Source: Diphasiastrum complanatum (lineage: Eukaryota; Streptophyta; Lycopodiopsida; Lycopodiales; Lycopodiaceae). From it: a stretch of 64,000 bases of DNA. Below the pieces are notes generated by a model. That model ran no database searches. It saw only the letters and a program-made list of their open reading frames with translations, and was not told the DNA's origin. This document shows positions 33,403 through 46,382 of the stretch, in pieces. How positions within the stretch are numbered: the first letter of the stretch is position 1; every line of letters begins with the position of its first letter. Position numbers and translations under genes: made by a program. The stretch covers positions 22,030,386 to 22,094,385 of the forward strand of contig CM055102.1 in NCBI GenBank assembly GCA_029204225.1. Reading direction: 5' to 3'.

Positions 33403-34030
33403 TGTTGAGGGTATTCCCGACAAATTGTAAATAAATAAAATCGACCAGTAAAATGTGTTGCGAGGGCATGGCATCCTGCACGTATAAGCCCATGGCCCAA
33501 TGAGCACGCAAGCTTAAGTTGTAAATAAAATAAAATGGACTTGGGCCTTTGTAATTAAAATAAAACTTGAGGTCCAAAGTCAATTTTAAACTTAGAGTTT
33601 ACTTTTTTAGAGTTGGGTCCAATTTTGGACTCACATGAATCTTGTGATTTCTAATGTACTTTTTGTGGACCCTTGGATCAAGTTGGTCCAAGATGAATGG
33701 ATAGGATCAATGTAAATATTAGCCAATAGGATTTTGGGGCAACGGCCTTCCCCATTTTATAAAAAAGACACCATTTGTACTCTATTTGAATGCTTAATGA
33801 GAAGGAGGAAACTCTACCAATTTTGGAAGAGAAGCATCCTCATTTGCTATTCAATGCTTGCTATTGCTCTTGTTGTTTTCATTTGCTTTCAAGTTCATGC
33901 TTTTTGGTTTCAATAGCTTATGTTTCTCCCTTAGCAAGTACAATGAGCATTTGAGCTAACCTCCACCCTCCCTCTATCTCTCTCTTTCTCTCTTCTCATC
34001 TCTCCATCTCTTCTAATCTTCTCTTTTCTT
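33403..34030 (+). mobile_element. Possible solo LTR with promoter
   Basis: The block starts TGTTGAGGGTATTCCCGACA and holds a CCAAT box and TATA box in promoter spacing, then a pyrimidine-rich stretch (33960-34030). No second copy, primer site or internal coding region is present, so the right edge is uncertain. Confidence 0.35.
33723..33767 (+). promoter_or_regulatory. CCAAT and TATA boxes
   Basis: CCAAT at 33723-33727 and TTTTATAAAAAAG at 33755-33767 are about 30 bp apart. This is a typical RNA polymerase II core promoter layout, here probably in an LTR. Confidence 0.45.
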
Positions 34031-34689
34031 TCACCTACAATCATGATGAAGGTAGTTTAGGGGAGTAGAGCTAATGGAAATAGTGTTAGTGGTGGTAGAG
34101 TTAGATAAAAAGTAGGAAACTAACTAAAAGTAGCATCCATGCATAGTTAGGTGCCTATCCAGTGAACTAACCCTTGTTGACAGGCGAGAGGGCTATTACT
34201 ACGTGGGAACGAAGACTCTACAACAACACAATTTTGGATTATGCATGTAGAGGGCTGTTGTTAGGATGATATAAGGTCAAGGAGATAATGTGTGCATGGA
34301 GGGCCATGAGAGATAATGTCCTTTTCATTTCAAAGATAGTTTGAGAAAACATATTGACCAGTGTGTTGTACAAGATATGTAGAGTAAACATATGGTGTTG
34401 TGTGAAGATTGGAGACTAGCAATTGACATGACTAATGACAATGCAAATATAATATAGTGTGGGCCTTTCTAGAGGTCAGGAGGTGTATACTCCAGTCAGA
34501 TACCAGCTTTGGAAGGATGGTTGTCTTGGTGTCACATTAGATACTCTCACTGGGGATGATATATGAATTCTATGAGCATGAATTTGAGTGGATATTTGGA
34601 GTTTTTTTTTTATGTTGTATCTGCTCGTGAAATTAACATTGTTCTTATAAATGCTACATTGATGGCTGGTGATTGGTGATACTCACATA

Positions 34690-35410
34690 GTCCAACTATA
34701 AATTTATCAGAGTCCAGACATGGTAGTTGGCTTGCTACTGAGGCTTATCATTCTCGGTTCTCGCTCTATGAGGCATGTGTTGGTGACATGGCGAATGGAA
34801 TTTTGCAAAGTGCTAGATATGCTTCATACATCAAAGGATGACACATTGGAATGTCTAGAGAAGTTGATCAATAGAGTGACATCAAAGAGAGCATCTGTTG
34901 TGTAGGGACAACCATTTTTCAATCTCTTGTTTGTGATGATGTTGATTTTGCATCACTGTCTTCTGGCACATCCACTTTTAGTGGAAACAAACAGAATGTT
35001 CCTAGAAAATGCACAATTGTAGATTGGAAAAAAGATGACAAAACAGTGTCTCATAGGCCTGACATTATGTACATCACAAAGTACTACTCGTGTGGAAGTG
35101 CCTCATCGAGAATGTGTCATCAAAAGTCATGTCCAGTTATCTAAAGCTGTGAAGATCCACAAGACCATGTGGGCTATTAGACGCATACCAAGTGGGAGTC
35201 GGATAAAATGTATGGGCATGGCATATAGGAACAAGAAATGTGGTCTTTTGCTTGCCATAGGCAAAGCCACATAAACCGTTGTTGCCATTGGATTTTATGG
35301 AAGACGTCAACATAGTGGTGGTGAGACAATGCAAAATATGTGGTTTTTCCCTATTGATATCATCCATACATGGAAGCCAAATAAAAATATAGTTGCGCCA
35401 CCAACAAAGA
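34690..35410 (+). pseudogene. Unidentified coding-like remnant
   Basis: Two plus-strand frames look coding by composition. About 34700-35100 reads WLATEAYHSRFSLYEACVGD and later HRPDIMYITKYYSCGSAS. 35110-35274 reads KTMWAIRRIPSGSRIKCMG and YRNKKCGLLLAIGKAT, and then GFYGRRQHSGG after a stop. Breaks are frequent. A DNA transposase is one possibility (I considered piggyBac-like), but no catalytic motif can be assigned, so the family stays open. Confidence 0.3.
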
Positions 35411-36839
35411 ATGAAGGTAAATGATGTGTGGTCTCTAAAACATCAATCAACCAAGATGAGGTCAACATTTTGAATAAGGGTTGGAGTCCATGGAAAATCA
35501 TGAAACTAGATCATCGGCCCTAGAGTATGCATAACCAACATGTCCATCAATGGAGGACTATAACACTCCTACTCAAAGGGGGATGATAAGGAGGAACTCA
35601 ATTTCTATTGCTTCAAAGGGGAATATTGGAAAAGCAATCAAATTACGAGCATGCATTGTCAAGGAGGATGTGAGGGTAAAAAATTGAGAAGTTTGTTTCC
35701 ATGTGTAGAGATTTGTGACAAATCCAAATGAGAACACATAGGTAGTTACAATCCAAGAATCTCCACAATGCACATGTGAAGATTTTATGAGATGCTCATC
35801 GAGAGACAAACTTACACCATGCAAACACATGTATTTTGTGTACATTGTAATTTTGGGAATGGACAATGACAACAACATGGTTATACATCAACCAACTCTG
35901 ACCGTATCTGAGTTGATCCAAATACTTTCTAGGGAGAGGAATGTACCGTATATGTGAAGAGCTACGATGTCTTCTATATTTCTTACATGTCTGTTTCGAG
36001 AGTAAACTGAACATGTGTTTGTCAGGCTTCATTATGAATATAACTTTGACTTGAAGTCGTTTGGTCAAGTTTCATTCTACTTTGGGGTGCTTCAAATGTT
36101 AATATGCTTCATTTCTAAGTCTGTTACATGTTCGAGTTATATGAAATAAAACACAAAGAGAAGATAGATGAATCTCAAAACAGTGTGGGGCCGTTCAAAT
36201 GTTTGTATGCTCCATTTATAAGTTTGTTACATGTTTGAGTAACACAAACAGAAGATAGATGAATCTTAAAACAATATGTGGTCGTAATGTGTAACAGTGC
36301 ATACAATAATGCGATAGTAGATTCTACTAAATTGTAGCATACCATGTGCCATCTATTCTATGAATGAAGGGTCTTCACCAATTTTGAAGATGCATGTTTT
36401 CAAAATTGTAGCACACCACGTGGCATCATTTTTGTGGATTTTGGTGGGAGAAAACGCCCCAATTCTTACCATCCTTGTCAATTAGACAATTTAGCTTTCC
36501 AAAATTATCACCTCCCATGGCAAGAATCTCTTCTCTCTCCACCTTAGAATTGCCTTCTATTTTATCAAGAAAGGCTTTCTCCTCCCATCCTACTCATTGC
36601 CAGTCAAGCCACCTTATAAAACCTATTTTGAAGACTTTTGGAGACAATATAAGATATTTCAACCCCTGCCTATAGTGACATCCATATAGATATTTTCACC
36701 ATCACCTCCATTTCCACTATTTTGATGTTAAGTGGACTATCTCATGCCCTTGACTTGGAATAAGGGCTCTTAAATGCATCCCACGAGCCAATCACAAAGT
36801 TCTTCTGTATCACCCCCACTCCCTTCCTCTCAAAATCAA
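35411..36839. other. No gene seen
   Basis: Mixed AT-rich DNA. A segment near 36090-36270 repeats the idea 'catttctaagtctgttacat / catttataagtttgttacat' about 110 bp apart. No recognisable coding sequence. Confidence 0.4.
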
Positions 36840-36950
36840 ATGGAAGATTTAAGTGGAATGATCAGCCTGTTGAGAATGCCACTTGGGAAAGAGACAACAT
36901 CCTTCGCAAGATTTTTCTAGACTTTGTCTTAGAGGACCAAGACGGTTCTT
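36840..36950 (+). pseudogene. Ty3/gypsy chromodomain tail
   Basis: One frame reads KWNDQPVENATWERDNILRK, then FLDFVLEDQDGS and a stop directly before a purine tract. This is the C-terminal part of the chromodomain found at the end of gypsy chromovirus integrases, which targets integration through histone marks. The rest of the integrase and pol is absent to the left. Confidence 0.8.
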
Positions 36951-36964
36951 AAGGGGGGAGGGAG
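36951..36964 (+). other. Polypurine tract
   Basis: AAGGGGGGAGGGAG lies between the chromodomain stop and the LTR start TGTTACGAGC. Confidence 0.8.
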
Positions 36965-37320
36965 TGTTACGAGCTCGTGACCAGTGCCGAACCCTAGAGA
37001 ACACAGATAGGTCAGATACCACAGTCAGGGTCGTGTCCAACGTACATGACCAACAGGGCAAGACAGTGTGAGTAGTGTGCCCCAGCACGGTCCATAGCCA
37101 TGGCGGTCCTAACACAGCCTAGGGACCCTGTCAGTAGGATAGGGCCCCGAGTTGGGTCCCGACATGCAGTCGGCCACGTCAGTGACACGTGGCCGACACT
37201 TGGCAGTTGCATGCTACCAGTCCTCACACTGGGCTAGGAGGGGCTTACTCTATATCAGGGAGTAGGCAAGGTTGGGTGGATCAGTTAGTGTTTGCCCTAC
37301 TGTGGTGTTAGGATCTATTA
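36965..37320 (+). mobile_element. 3' LTR of a Ty3/gypsy element (truncated)
   Basis: It starts TGTTACGAGCTCGTGACC after the purine tract and is GC-rich compared with its surroundings. A TATA-like CTCTATATCAGGG lies near 37250. It ends near 37320, where a repeat shared with 42200 begins, so its own CA end is not identifiable. Confidence 0.65.
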
Positions 37321-37322
37321 AA

Positions 37323-37593
37323 GAAACCCTAGCTTAGATCCTAGAGTTATGCTTGGTAGGTAGCTAGTTGGTCAAATTTTCACCTTAAACTTAGGTGTAG
37401 GTCTTTTAAAGTAGGGATGATCACCAAATAGACAGGAGCAACTCTCTTGACTTGACCTAACCTACATTAGGAGTGGATTGCCACGTGGCATCTTGGCCTC
37501 ACATGTGTGGAATCCAATTATGTACAAAATTTACACTACTCTTCATGGTTTTTGATCAAGCTAGATTTGCCAATTTTTAGTAGTTCTTCACAC
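37323..37593. repeat. ~270-bp repeat, copy 1
   Basis: Direct copy of 42200-42469 (starts GAAACCCTAGC, holds CACGTGGCAT, ends TTCTTCACAC) with about 10% differences. No ORF or primer site. Its identity is unknown; it may be LTR-derived. Confidence 0.85.
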
Positions 37594-37799
37594 TCCTCAA
37601 ATTTAGCTTGATCTACTTACAACTCTCTTGCTAGATGAATGAATGCCTTAGAAGTGTCAAAAAAACCAGCTACAAACAAGGAACTTTTGAGACTCCAATA
37701 GAGAATGATGTCCATGAATGATCTCAGACCACTTCTTAAAGGATCCCTTACAAGATGTTCCATAAATGTGTCTATATACATGTAGCACACTTCAAAACT

Positions 37800-38658
37800 A
37801 AACATCATGCCAATCCAATGATTCCAAAGCATTTTGTGCACTTGAACATACATCAATTAAAAAATTAAGTGCATACACAATATTGCCAAAGACAACTTGC
37901 CTTGCTTGATCCACATGATTGAGCCTTGATGGCTCCATCTTGATACTTATGGTTCTTCTTGGAGTCCTCGAATCTTGAGCTTGCTCCTCCACTTGACTTG
38001 ACTCCAAACCATCAATGAATTGAATAAGGTGTTGATCCAAGGCCATTTCTGTTGTGGAGCAGTATTGAAGGATCACTTGCCCTGAGAAAGTTTTCTCTCG
38101 CATGAAATGATATTGAGTTTCTATGTGCTTGGATTTGCCATGAAATCTGGGATTCGGTGATAGTGAAATACAGCTCAAGTTGTCACACAGAATGGTGGTA
38201 GCATTGAGCTGAGTGTGATGTAAGTTGTGAAGTAATAACCTGATCCATACAACTTCTTTTGAGGCTTGGCATGCTGTAATGTACTCTACCTCTGTCAAAG
38301 AAAGTGCAACTGATTTTTGCTGCCTTGAGTTCCACAAAACCGGTCCCTATGCCAGATAGAAACAGAACCCGGAGGTAGAGTACATTATAATGAGTCAGAG
38401 TAGCCTCGCAGGATGAGTGGGTTGATAGCATTTCCATCACAATATAAGATGTGATCTAAACTTCCCTAAATATATCTCATCACTCTCTTTAACACTTTCC
38501 AATGAGAGATCCTAGGATTAGACATGAATTGACTTAATGTGCTAATAGTGTATGCTAAACCTGGTCTACATCATCTACGTAAAGAGTCGATTGGTGCCTA
38601 TATGCTTTGAATAAACATTACAGTCAACTGAATTGTTTGCAAATCCCAATTGAATGAG
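37800..38658 (-). pseudogene. copia RT end and RNase H, copy 1
   Basis: The minus strand from 38658 gives the RT tail (STLSQFMSNPRISHW). After a break, RNase H follows in 38337-37798: RQQKSVALSLTEVEYITACQ, then EVVWIRLLL and PRFHGKSKHIETQYHFMRE. RNase H removes the RNA template during reverse transcription; this is only a fragment. The part 38042-38658 is duplicated in direct orientation at 41032-41668. At 38658 the sequence switches to a plus-strand gag fragment. Confidence 0.88.
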
Positions 38659-39440
38659 GAAGATGCATCAAGCTCAAAGAACAAGTCAAAGCAGAAATGC
38701 TTCTTTTGTGGAAAGAAGGGGCATCATGCATATGAATACTACAAGAGGCTAACAGCACAAGTGGAGGAGGACAAACAAGGAAACCTTGCAAAGGTGGAGG
38801 AGGAGGATGAAGTAGATGTATTCTTGATGACATCTACATCCTCACCAACAAGCAATAGCAATTCAAGAGACAATTGGTGGATCGGCAGTGGGGCTACCTC
38901 CCACATGTCTTGTGAAAAGGACTTTTTCTCAACCTTACACTCTTTCAATGATGCTAAGAAGTTTTTCTTGACTGCAAATGATGAAGAGTGTAGGATAGAT
39001 GGTGTTGGCACCATCTCTTTGTGTCTAGAATCCTCAAAATACATGGATGTAGAAAATGTCCTTTATGTACCATCAATCACCAAGAATATGCTTAGTGTTG
39101 GTCTACTCTTAGAAAGTGGTTTGGATATCCACTTTAAGCATGGTGTCTATTTCATCTTGAAGAATGATGTTTGCATTGCAAAGGGAGTTTAAGCATGGAA
39201 GATTGTTTAACTTGGAAGCTAGTGTTGCTTTTGAGAGGGTGAGCTTGGCAAAGGAGGAGATCACTCATGAGCAGATCTTGACAAAGTGTGATCTTGCTTG
39301 CATTGAGGAGGACCATCAAAAGGAAGAAGATCTTGACGATCAACCTCAAAGCATGAGAATTCCAAGGGAGTCCTCAATGACAATGGCCGAGTCATCAAAT
39401 TGCATGAGAGTGTGCATCTTGCAAGGGTGGTGAGCATTGG
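38659..39440 (+). pseudogene. copia Gag C-terminus and protease
   Basis: A 180-codon frame (start near 38650) contains the knuckle CFFCGKKGHHAYEYY, where the last Cys of CCHC is Tyr. The protease motif NWWIGSGATSHMSCEKDFF has the catalytic Asp of DSGA changed to Gly. It continues with VENVLYVPSITKNMLSVG. A frameshift at about 39185 is followed by HGRLFNLEASVAF. Both active sites are lost, so the copy is dead. Confidence 0.87.
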
Positions 39441-40889
<1,449 letters not shown>

Positions 40890-41668
40890 TTATGATTCCA
40901 AGGAAACAACTGTGGGCTTAATCCCCCTTAAGGTCACGGTTGGTGCCTTGGCATCTTCGTCAGGTTCAACATGTTGAAGAACTTTTGGTGCTTGATCCTG
41001 GGAAGCGCTTTGGTGAAGATGTCTGTCTGCAGCCATTTCTGTTGTGGAGCAATATTGAAGGATCACTTGCCCTGAGAAAGTTTTCTCTCGCATGAAATGA
41101 TACTGAATTTCTATGTGCTTGGATTTGCCATGAAATCTGGGATTCGGTGACAGTAAAATACAGCTCAAGTTGTCACACATAATGGTGGTAGCATTAAACT
41201 GAGTGTGATGTAAGTTGTGAAGTAATAACCTGATCCATACAACTTCTTTTGAGGCTTGGCATGCTGTGATGTACTCTATCTCTGTCAAAGAAAGTGCAAC
41301 TGATTTTTGCTTCCTTGAGTTCCACAAAATCGGTCCCTATGCCAGATAGAAACAGAACCCGGAGGTAGATTTTCTGGTAGAGACCGTTCCTCCCCAATCT
41401 GAGTCAGAGTAGCCTCGCAGGATGAGTGGGTTGATAGCATTTCCATCATAATATAAGATGTGATCTAAACGTCCCTAAATATATCTCATCACTCTCTTTA
41501 ACACTTTCCAATGAGAGATCCTAGGATTAGACATGAATTGACTTAACGTGCTAACAGTGTATGCTAAACCTGGTCTACATCATCTATGTAAAGAGTCGAT
41601 TGGTGCCTATATGCTTTGAATAAACATTACAGTCAGCTGAATTGTTTGCATATCCCAATTGAATGAGA
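40890..41668 (-). pseudogene. copia RT end and RNase H, copy 2
   Basis: The same fragment as 37800-38658 in the same orientation. The RT tail lies near 41386-41580, and RNase H KQKSVALSLTEIEYITACQ with PRFHGKSKHIEIQYHFMRE at 41327-41040. It keeps about 35 bp (41360-41395) that the other copy lacks. Left of 41032 the two copies diverge. Confidence 0.88.
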
Positions 41669-42199
41669 TAAGAGTCGATTCTATCGAACTATGCTCTCCC
41701 CAAAACTTGCTAAAAATGGATTTGCATTAGATCAATGGCTTATGCTCTTGTACTTGGATCTGATACCATGTGAAAGTACTGTACTTAAGGACCATAAATA
41801 GATCTACCAAAGATCCACAAGAGTGATTGGATGCTTGCTTAACAATCTATCAAAAAACTAGACACAAAAAAGTTGATCTAGATTAGCAATTTGACAAACA
41901 ACATGCATTAACAATCAAAAGCATTGATAAGCATTGAAATACGAGCCCACACATGTGTACTATAGGCTGTAGTATGGCCTTAAAGCTGAGAAACAAGTAG
42001 AAAGTGATTTGGGTTCATTTGGATCAATAAAACTCAATGTACATAGTGGAGTAGCTTGAGATTACCAATGAGCTCCAAAAATATTCTATCTTCTCACTAT
42101 GGGAGCTTGGAATACATAGCAAATTCGACTTCCTTCTTGAAGTTAGGTGGATTTCCAGCATGTATTAAGGAAGTTAACTCATTTTTTTTGCCCTAAAAT
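41669..42199 (-). mobile_element. Minus-strand LTR with primer-binding site
   Basis: GGATCTGATACCA at 41756-41768 is the reverse complement of a one-mismatch primer site (TGGTATCAGATCC). The sense strand just before it ends CTTTCACA, an LTR-type CA end. The LTR therefore starts at 41769 and runs right. Its far end is not defined; the shared repeat begins at 42200. Confidence 0.5.
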
Positions 42200-42469
42200 G
42201 AAACCCTAGCCTAGATCCTAGAGTTATGCTTGGTAGGTAGCTAGTTGGTCAAATTTTCACCTTAAACTTAGGTGTAGGTCCTATAAAGTAGGGATGACCA
42301 CCAAATAGACATGACCAACTCTCTTGACTTGACCTAACCTACATTAGGAGTGGGTTTCCACGTGGCATTTTGGCCATACATGTGTGGAACCCAATTATGT
42401 ACAAAATTTATACTATTCTTCATGGATTTTGATCAAGCTAGATTTGCCATTTTTGGCTATTCTTCACAC
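42200..42469. repeat. ~270-bp repeat, copy 2
   Basis: Direct copy of 37323-37593. Here it is preceded by the minus-strand LTR and followed by a plus-strand LTR. Copy 1 is preceded by a gypsy LTR and followed by RNase H. Confidence 0.85.
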
Positions 42470-43164
42470 AAAATAAGTTTATCATGTTGACTTTAGGGAT
42501 GTCATATAGTTTTCTAGTCAAGCATCTAGGTGTCATTAGTAGATAGGGCCAATTCTGTCAAAATATTGAAAAATCTATCTAATGTTGTGAGTATGGGTCC
42601 TAAAAATGCCAAAGATGAATTGAGCTCTTTTGGCTTAGTAAAGACCCATCTTAGAATAAAATATTCAAGGTAGGTAGAAGTAGAAACTCGAGCTACCATA
42701 GGAATTGCCATTTGTACTTTACATGCCACATTTAATGCATGAAAAAACTATGTGGCACACATAGTGAGGTGGCTTGGATAAGTCTAGATAGCTTGAGAGG
42801 TGGATCCACAACTCCAATTCAACTTCAAGTAGGAGAAGAGTCCATGGATCTATATATATATGTGATGTACTCTCATTGAGAATATGATGAAATTTGTGTG
42901 CAATGCAAATTTGGAAACAAGCTCTTTGCGCCCTCTCTCTCTCCACGAGTTTTGTACTTTCTATTTTCTCTCTCTAGCCGAGTAGAGGCATTTATGATGC
43001 TTTGTCTTATGTTTTGTTGACAGATCGTGCTTGTAACACAATAATATTGCTTGTATGATCAACTTTCCTATTGACAACCAATGCTAGTCTGATCTTTATG
43101 GTGTTATTGTGCTTAGGAGATCAAAAATACATGTGTAGGGCGTCCCACACGTGTGAATTCAGCA
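42470..43164 (+). mobile_element. 5' LTR of the 43-45 kb copia element
   Basis: The segment ends GTGTGAATTCAGCA next to a primer-binding site. It has a TATA region (TCTATATATATATGTG near 42850) and two CTCTCTCTC stretches, as in 1-401. The left edge is unknown; I set it at the end of the 42200 repeat. Confidence 0.6.
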
Positions 43165-43177
43165 TGATATCAGAGCC
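43165..43177 (+). other. Primer-binding site
   Basis: TGATATCAGAGCC has one mismatch to TGGTATCAGAGCC and directly follows the LTR end CA. The leader to the gag ATG is about 740 bp (43178-43919) with no gene. Confidence 0.8.
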
Positions 43178-43843
43178 TACCTAAGTTTTACAAGCAAATC
43201 TAATCAAAAAGTTTGCAGATCTGATCAGATTTCAAGCTAGAAATTGTCTAGATTCTACCTTCTAGCTAGTTTGCAGTTTTCTTGTGATTCTAAGCTACAA
43301 ACCACATTGAATGGGCTAGATCAGTTACTATACGAAATTTCAGGTGCTGGCACGTGTGAAAGCTACCCATTTTCAGATTGGTGGTTCTCTCTTACCTCAA
43401 AGCCAAATTTCAAGCAAATTAGCCCACTAGAAAGCTAAAAATGTGCAGAATCTGATGCAATTTGAATTATGACAGTTGGATAAGCCAATCAGAAGCTATA
43501 AGCTTTTGAAGAGTCATAGGTAGGGTGCCTAGACCTGTGGCAAATTGTGTGTACATGTCATTTATTGCTTGAATGATCACAAAAATCATCCAGAAGCTAT
43601 ACAATCTCATCTATATGTGATTTAGACAAAACTTATAGGTTCTAGGCAAATTGTTTCATACAAATAGATTGTGTTTGAGTCAATTTGACATTTTTGGAAT
43701 ATTTCACGCGTGTGAAATTCAGAGAACCATAACTTTTGCCATACTTCATCTTTTTTGATGATTCAAATCTTGTTTTAGAGAGATTGTCAAGTAGTGAGAT
43801 CTGCCTCACAGTTTTTTGCTAAGTCTTACATAGGATTTGGTTC

Positions 43844-44841
43844 TGTACCCTTGATTGGTTCCTATAGTGAGAAGAAAAGCAATTCTTTCATCCATCTTTT
43901 TTTATTTCCATCATTCTTTATGACTTCAATGCGTGTCTTTCTATTAGAAGCAAGTGAAAGATTGTCAACCTCCAATTACTCAATTTGGAAGGTTAGAATG
44001 GAATCTGTTTTAATACTACAAGATGTGATGGATATTGTACTTGGCATTGAAAAAGAACCACAAATTTCTCAAGAGATTTCAAAGTACAAAAAGAGAGCCA
44101 GGATGGCTCTACATTATATTAAGATGAATGTCTCAAATGACATCTTAAGAGAAATTGGTGCCTGTACTAATGCCAAAGATGCTTGGGATACTCTCAAGTC
44201 TATCTATGAGACAAAAAATACTTCTAGACTTCTAACACTAAGAAACCAAAATTTTCAAAGTGTACAGAGAAGTGATGAATGTGCTTCAGCTTATGTAATG
44301 AGAGTTAAAGACCTCCATAGAGAATTGTCATGCATAGGGTTATGTACCCTTGATTGGTTCCTATAGTGAGAAGAAAAGCAATTCTTTCATCCATCTTTTT
44401 TTATTTCCATCATTCTTTATGACTTCAATGCGTGTCTTTCTATTAGAAGCAAGTGAAAGATTGTCAACCTCCAATTACTCAATTTGGAAGGTTAGAATGA
44501 AATCTGTTTTAATACTACAAGATGTGATGGATATTGTACTTGGCATTGAAAAAGAACCACAAATTTCTCAAGAGATTTCAAAGAGTACAAAAAGAGAGCT
44601 AGGATGGCTCTACATTATATTAAGATGAATGTCTCAAATGACATCTTAAGAGAAATTGGTGCTTGTACTAATGCCAAAGATGCTTGGGATACTCTCAAGT
44701 CTATCTATGAGACAAAAAATACTTCTAGACTTCTAACACTAAGAAACCAAATTTTTCAAAGTGTACAGAGAAGTGATGAATGTGCTTCAGCTTATGTAAT
44801 GAGAGTTAAAGACCTCCATAGAGAATTGTCATGCATAGGAG
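43844..44841 (+). repeat. ~496-bp tandem duplication inside gag
   Basis: 43844-44339 and 44343-44841 are near-identical (period 499, with 2 extra bases in the second unit near 44583). Both run from TGTACCCTTGATTGGTTCC to GAATTGTCATGCATAGG and cover the leader end plus the N-terminal half of gag. Confidence 0.95.
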
Positions 44842-45300
44842 ACTCCATCAACCAAAATGAACTTGTTCAGGTCATACTTAATGGGTTAAAGGAGGAATAT
44901 GACAACCTTGTTCAGAGTTATGCCATTAAGGAGGAGCTACCAAGTTTGGAAGCACTCCAAAGTGTGCTCATTTTTGAATAATCAAGACAAGAGTATAAAC
45001 TCTTGAAAATGGAGAGACTGTCTCTCAACATTGATGGTAAAGCTCTCTTTACCAAAGACAAGCACAAGACAAGAAGTAAGAATCAACACCAATTCTCTTC
45101 AAGCAAGAACAATCTTATTTCCAAGGAGAAAGGAGATGAGGATGAGTCCTCTCAAGCTTCCACATCCAAGAAGAAGAAGAAAAACATCAAGTGTTTCTTT
45201 TGTGGCAAGAAGGGGCATTATGCCATCAATTGCTTCAAGAAGAAGAGTCAATTCAAGCAAGCCGACATTTCTAATGAGGAGACCTTTCTTGTTGGATGAA
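43920..45300 (+). pseudogene. copia gag with duplicated N-terminal half
   Basis: Gag starts MTSMRVFLLEASERLSTSNY followed by SIWKVRMESVLILQ, the N-terminal Gag (UBN2-type) region. The first unit continues as an open frame to ELSCIG. The duplication then restarts the gene, in a shifted context. After the second unit the frame gives NELVQVILNGLKEEYDNL and LPSLEALQSVL, a stop at 44979, then a lysine-rich linker and an intact CCHC knuckle CFFCGKKGHYAINC (near 45200). The gene stops at 45299, where a minus-strand integrase fragment begins. Relatives of this Gag lie on the minus strand at 50.3-50.85 kb. Confidence 0.9.
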
Positions 45301-45705
45301 TATCCAACCATTACTCCTTTGCTTGCACAAGGATCATCCTTCTTTCTCGTTTCCAACGGAATATGGACAAAGCATATGCATTCAAATACTCTAAGGTGTT
45401 CAACCTCAGGTTTCTTCAAATAGAGTGCTTCATATGGTGACTTTCCTCCAAGTGCAACATGAGGGAGTCTATTGCAAAGATAGTTTGAAAAATTGATAGC
45501 CTCACCCCAAAAGTCTTTTGGCAAAGATGCCTCAAATCTGATGGTTTTGGCACATTCACACAACGTTCTATTCTTTCTTTCAGCCACCCCATTTTGAGAT
45601 GGTGTATATGCACAAGAAAACTCCCTTTTAATGCCTTCAAGCTCACAATAATCATGAAATTTATTGGAAGTGTACTCACCACCTCCATCACTTCGTCAAA
45701 ATGAA
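45300..45705 (-). pseudogene. copia integrase catalytic C-part
   Basis: The minus strand reads RSDGGGEYTSNKFHDYC, then YTPSQNGVAERKNRT including the catalytic Glu, LPKDFWGEAINFSNYL, KSPYEALYLKKPEVEHLRVF and GVMVGYSS. This is one continuous frame of about 130 residues with no stop, the cleanest integrase segment in the window. It is cut at 45300 by the gag fragment and at 45705 by unrelated DNA. Confidence 0.9.
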
Positions 45706-45989
45706 AGAAAAACCAGAGAAAATGCAAACAAAAACCCATCTCTAGAGTAGCTTAGCATCATCTCCCTGTGTGTGCTCCATCGCTGTATGTACAGCATGTA
45801 AACATACTTCAGAAACTACACAAGAGGTATGAAGCCTAGCCATTGCTGGCATGCACACATCATTATCAAAAAAATGCATGGAAGATAGCACTAGTCCATT
45901 TCTGGTGGTCCATCGCTGGACAGCGGACATTTTTTAATCATTTATTAACCAAAAAGTTTTTGCATGATCCATCGCAGGACAGCAGACTC

Positions 45990-46095
45990 CAGCTCCATCA
46001 CCTATGATAAGACAATGAGAACTAATGGATTTCCTATTCATTACATCTCCAGCATAGTCTGAATCTGAAAATCCAAAAAGATTAGATGATGATCC
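45990..46095 (-). pseudogene. copia RNase H start (short fragment)
   Basis: The minus strand reads LFGFSDSDYAGDVMNRKSIS, the conserved opening of copia RNase H with its first Asp. About 35 residues only. Between 45706 and 45985 the DNA is unassigned and contains the words CCATCGCTGGACAGCGGAC and CCATCGCAGGACAGCAGAC. Confidence 0.8.
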
Positions 46096-46144
46096 AGTTA
46101 GAATTAAAGTAGAATCATTGTGCTACTGTACTATGGGTCCTATC

Positions 46145-46369
46145 AGTTGATAAGGATCAGTTGGCCTCGCCACGAGGCAAGTTGACAGAACCCACGTCCC
46201 GCCAACGGCAATCTGGGTCATGCATGGGTTGCCTGAGTGAACAACTATATGTACAGTGTAATTTCATTTTGAGAAATACAATTGTTATCTGAGCTTGCTG
46301 AGGAGAGTGTTTTCTGTCTGTGTTACTGTGTAGCATGATCTGTGTTCCTGTTCAAAGCAAATTCTAAGC
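46145..46369 (+). mobile_element. 5' LTR of the 46-50 kb copia element
   Basis: A ~225-bp block starts AGTTGATAAGG and ends AATTCTAAGC directly before a perfect primer-binding site. A TATA-like ACTATATGTACAG lies near 46243. Like the 252-bp LTR of the 8-13 kb relative it starts AGTT and does not end in CA. No 3' LTR is present, so the left edge is inferred. Confidence 0.6.
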
Positions 46370-46382
46370 TGGTATCAGAGCC
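46370..46382 (+). other. Primer-binding site
   Basis: TGGTATCAGAGCC is a perfect match to the plant copia consensus. Confidence 0.92.

Noticed and set aside
34690-35410. piggyBac-like transposase
   Set aside because: I could not place any catalytic Asp or the family's Cys-rich tail, so it is listed only as an unidentified remnant.
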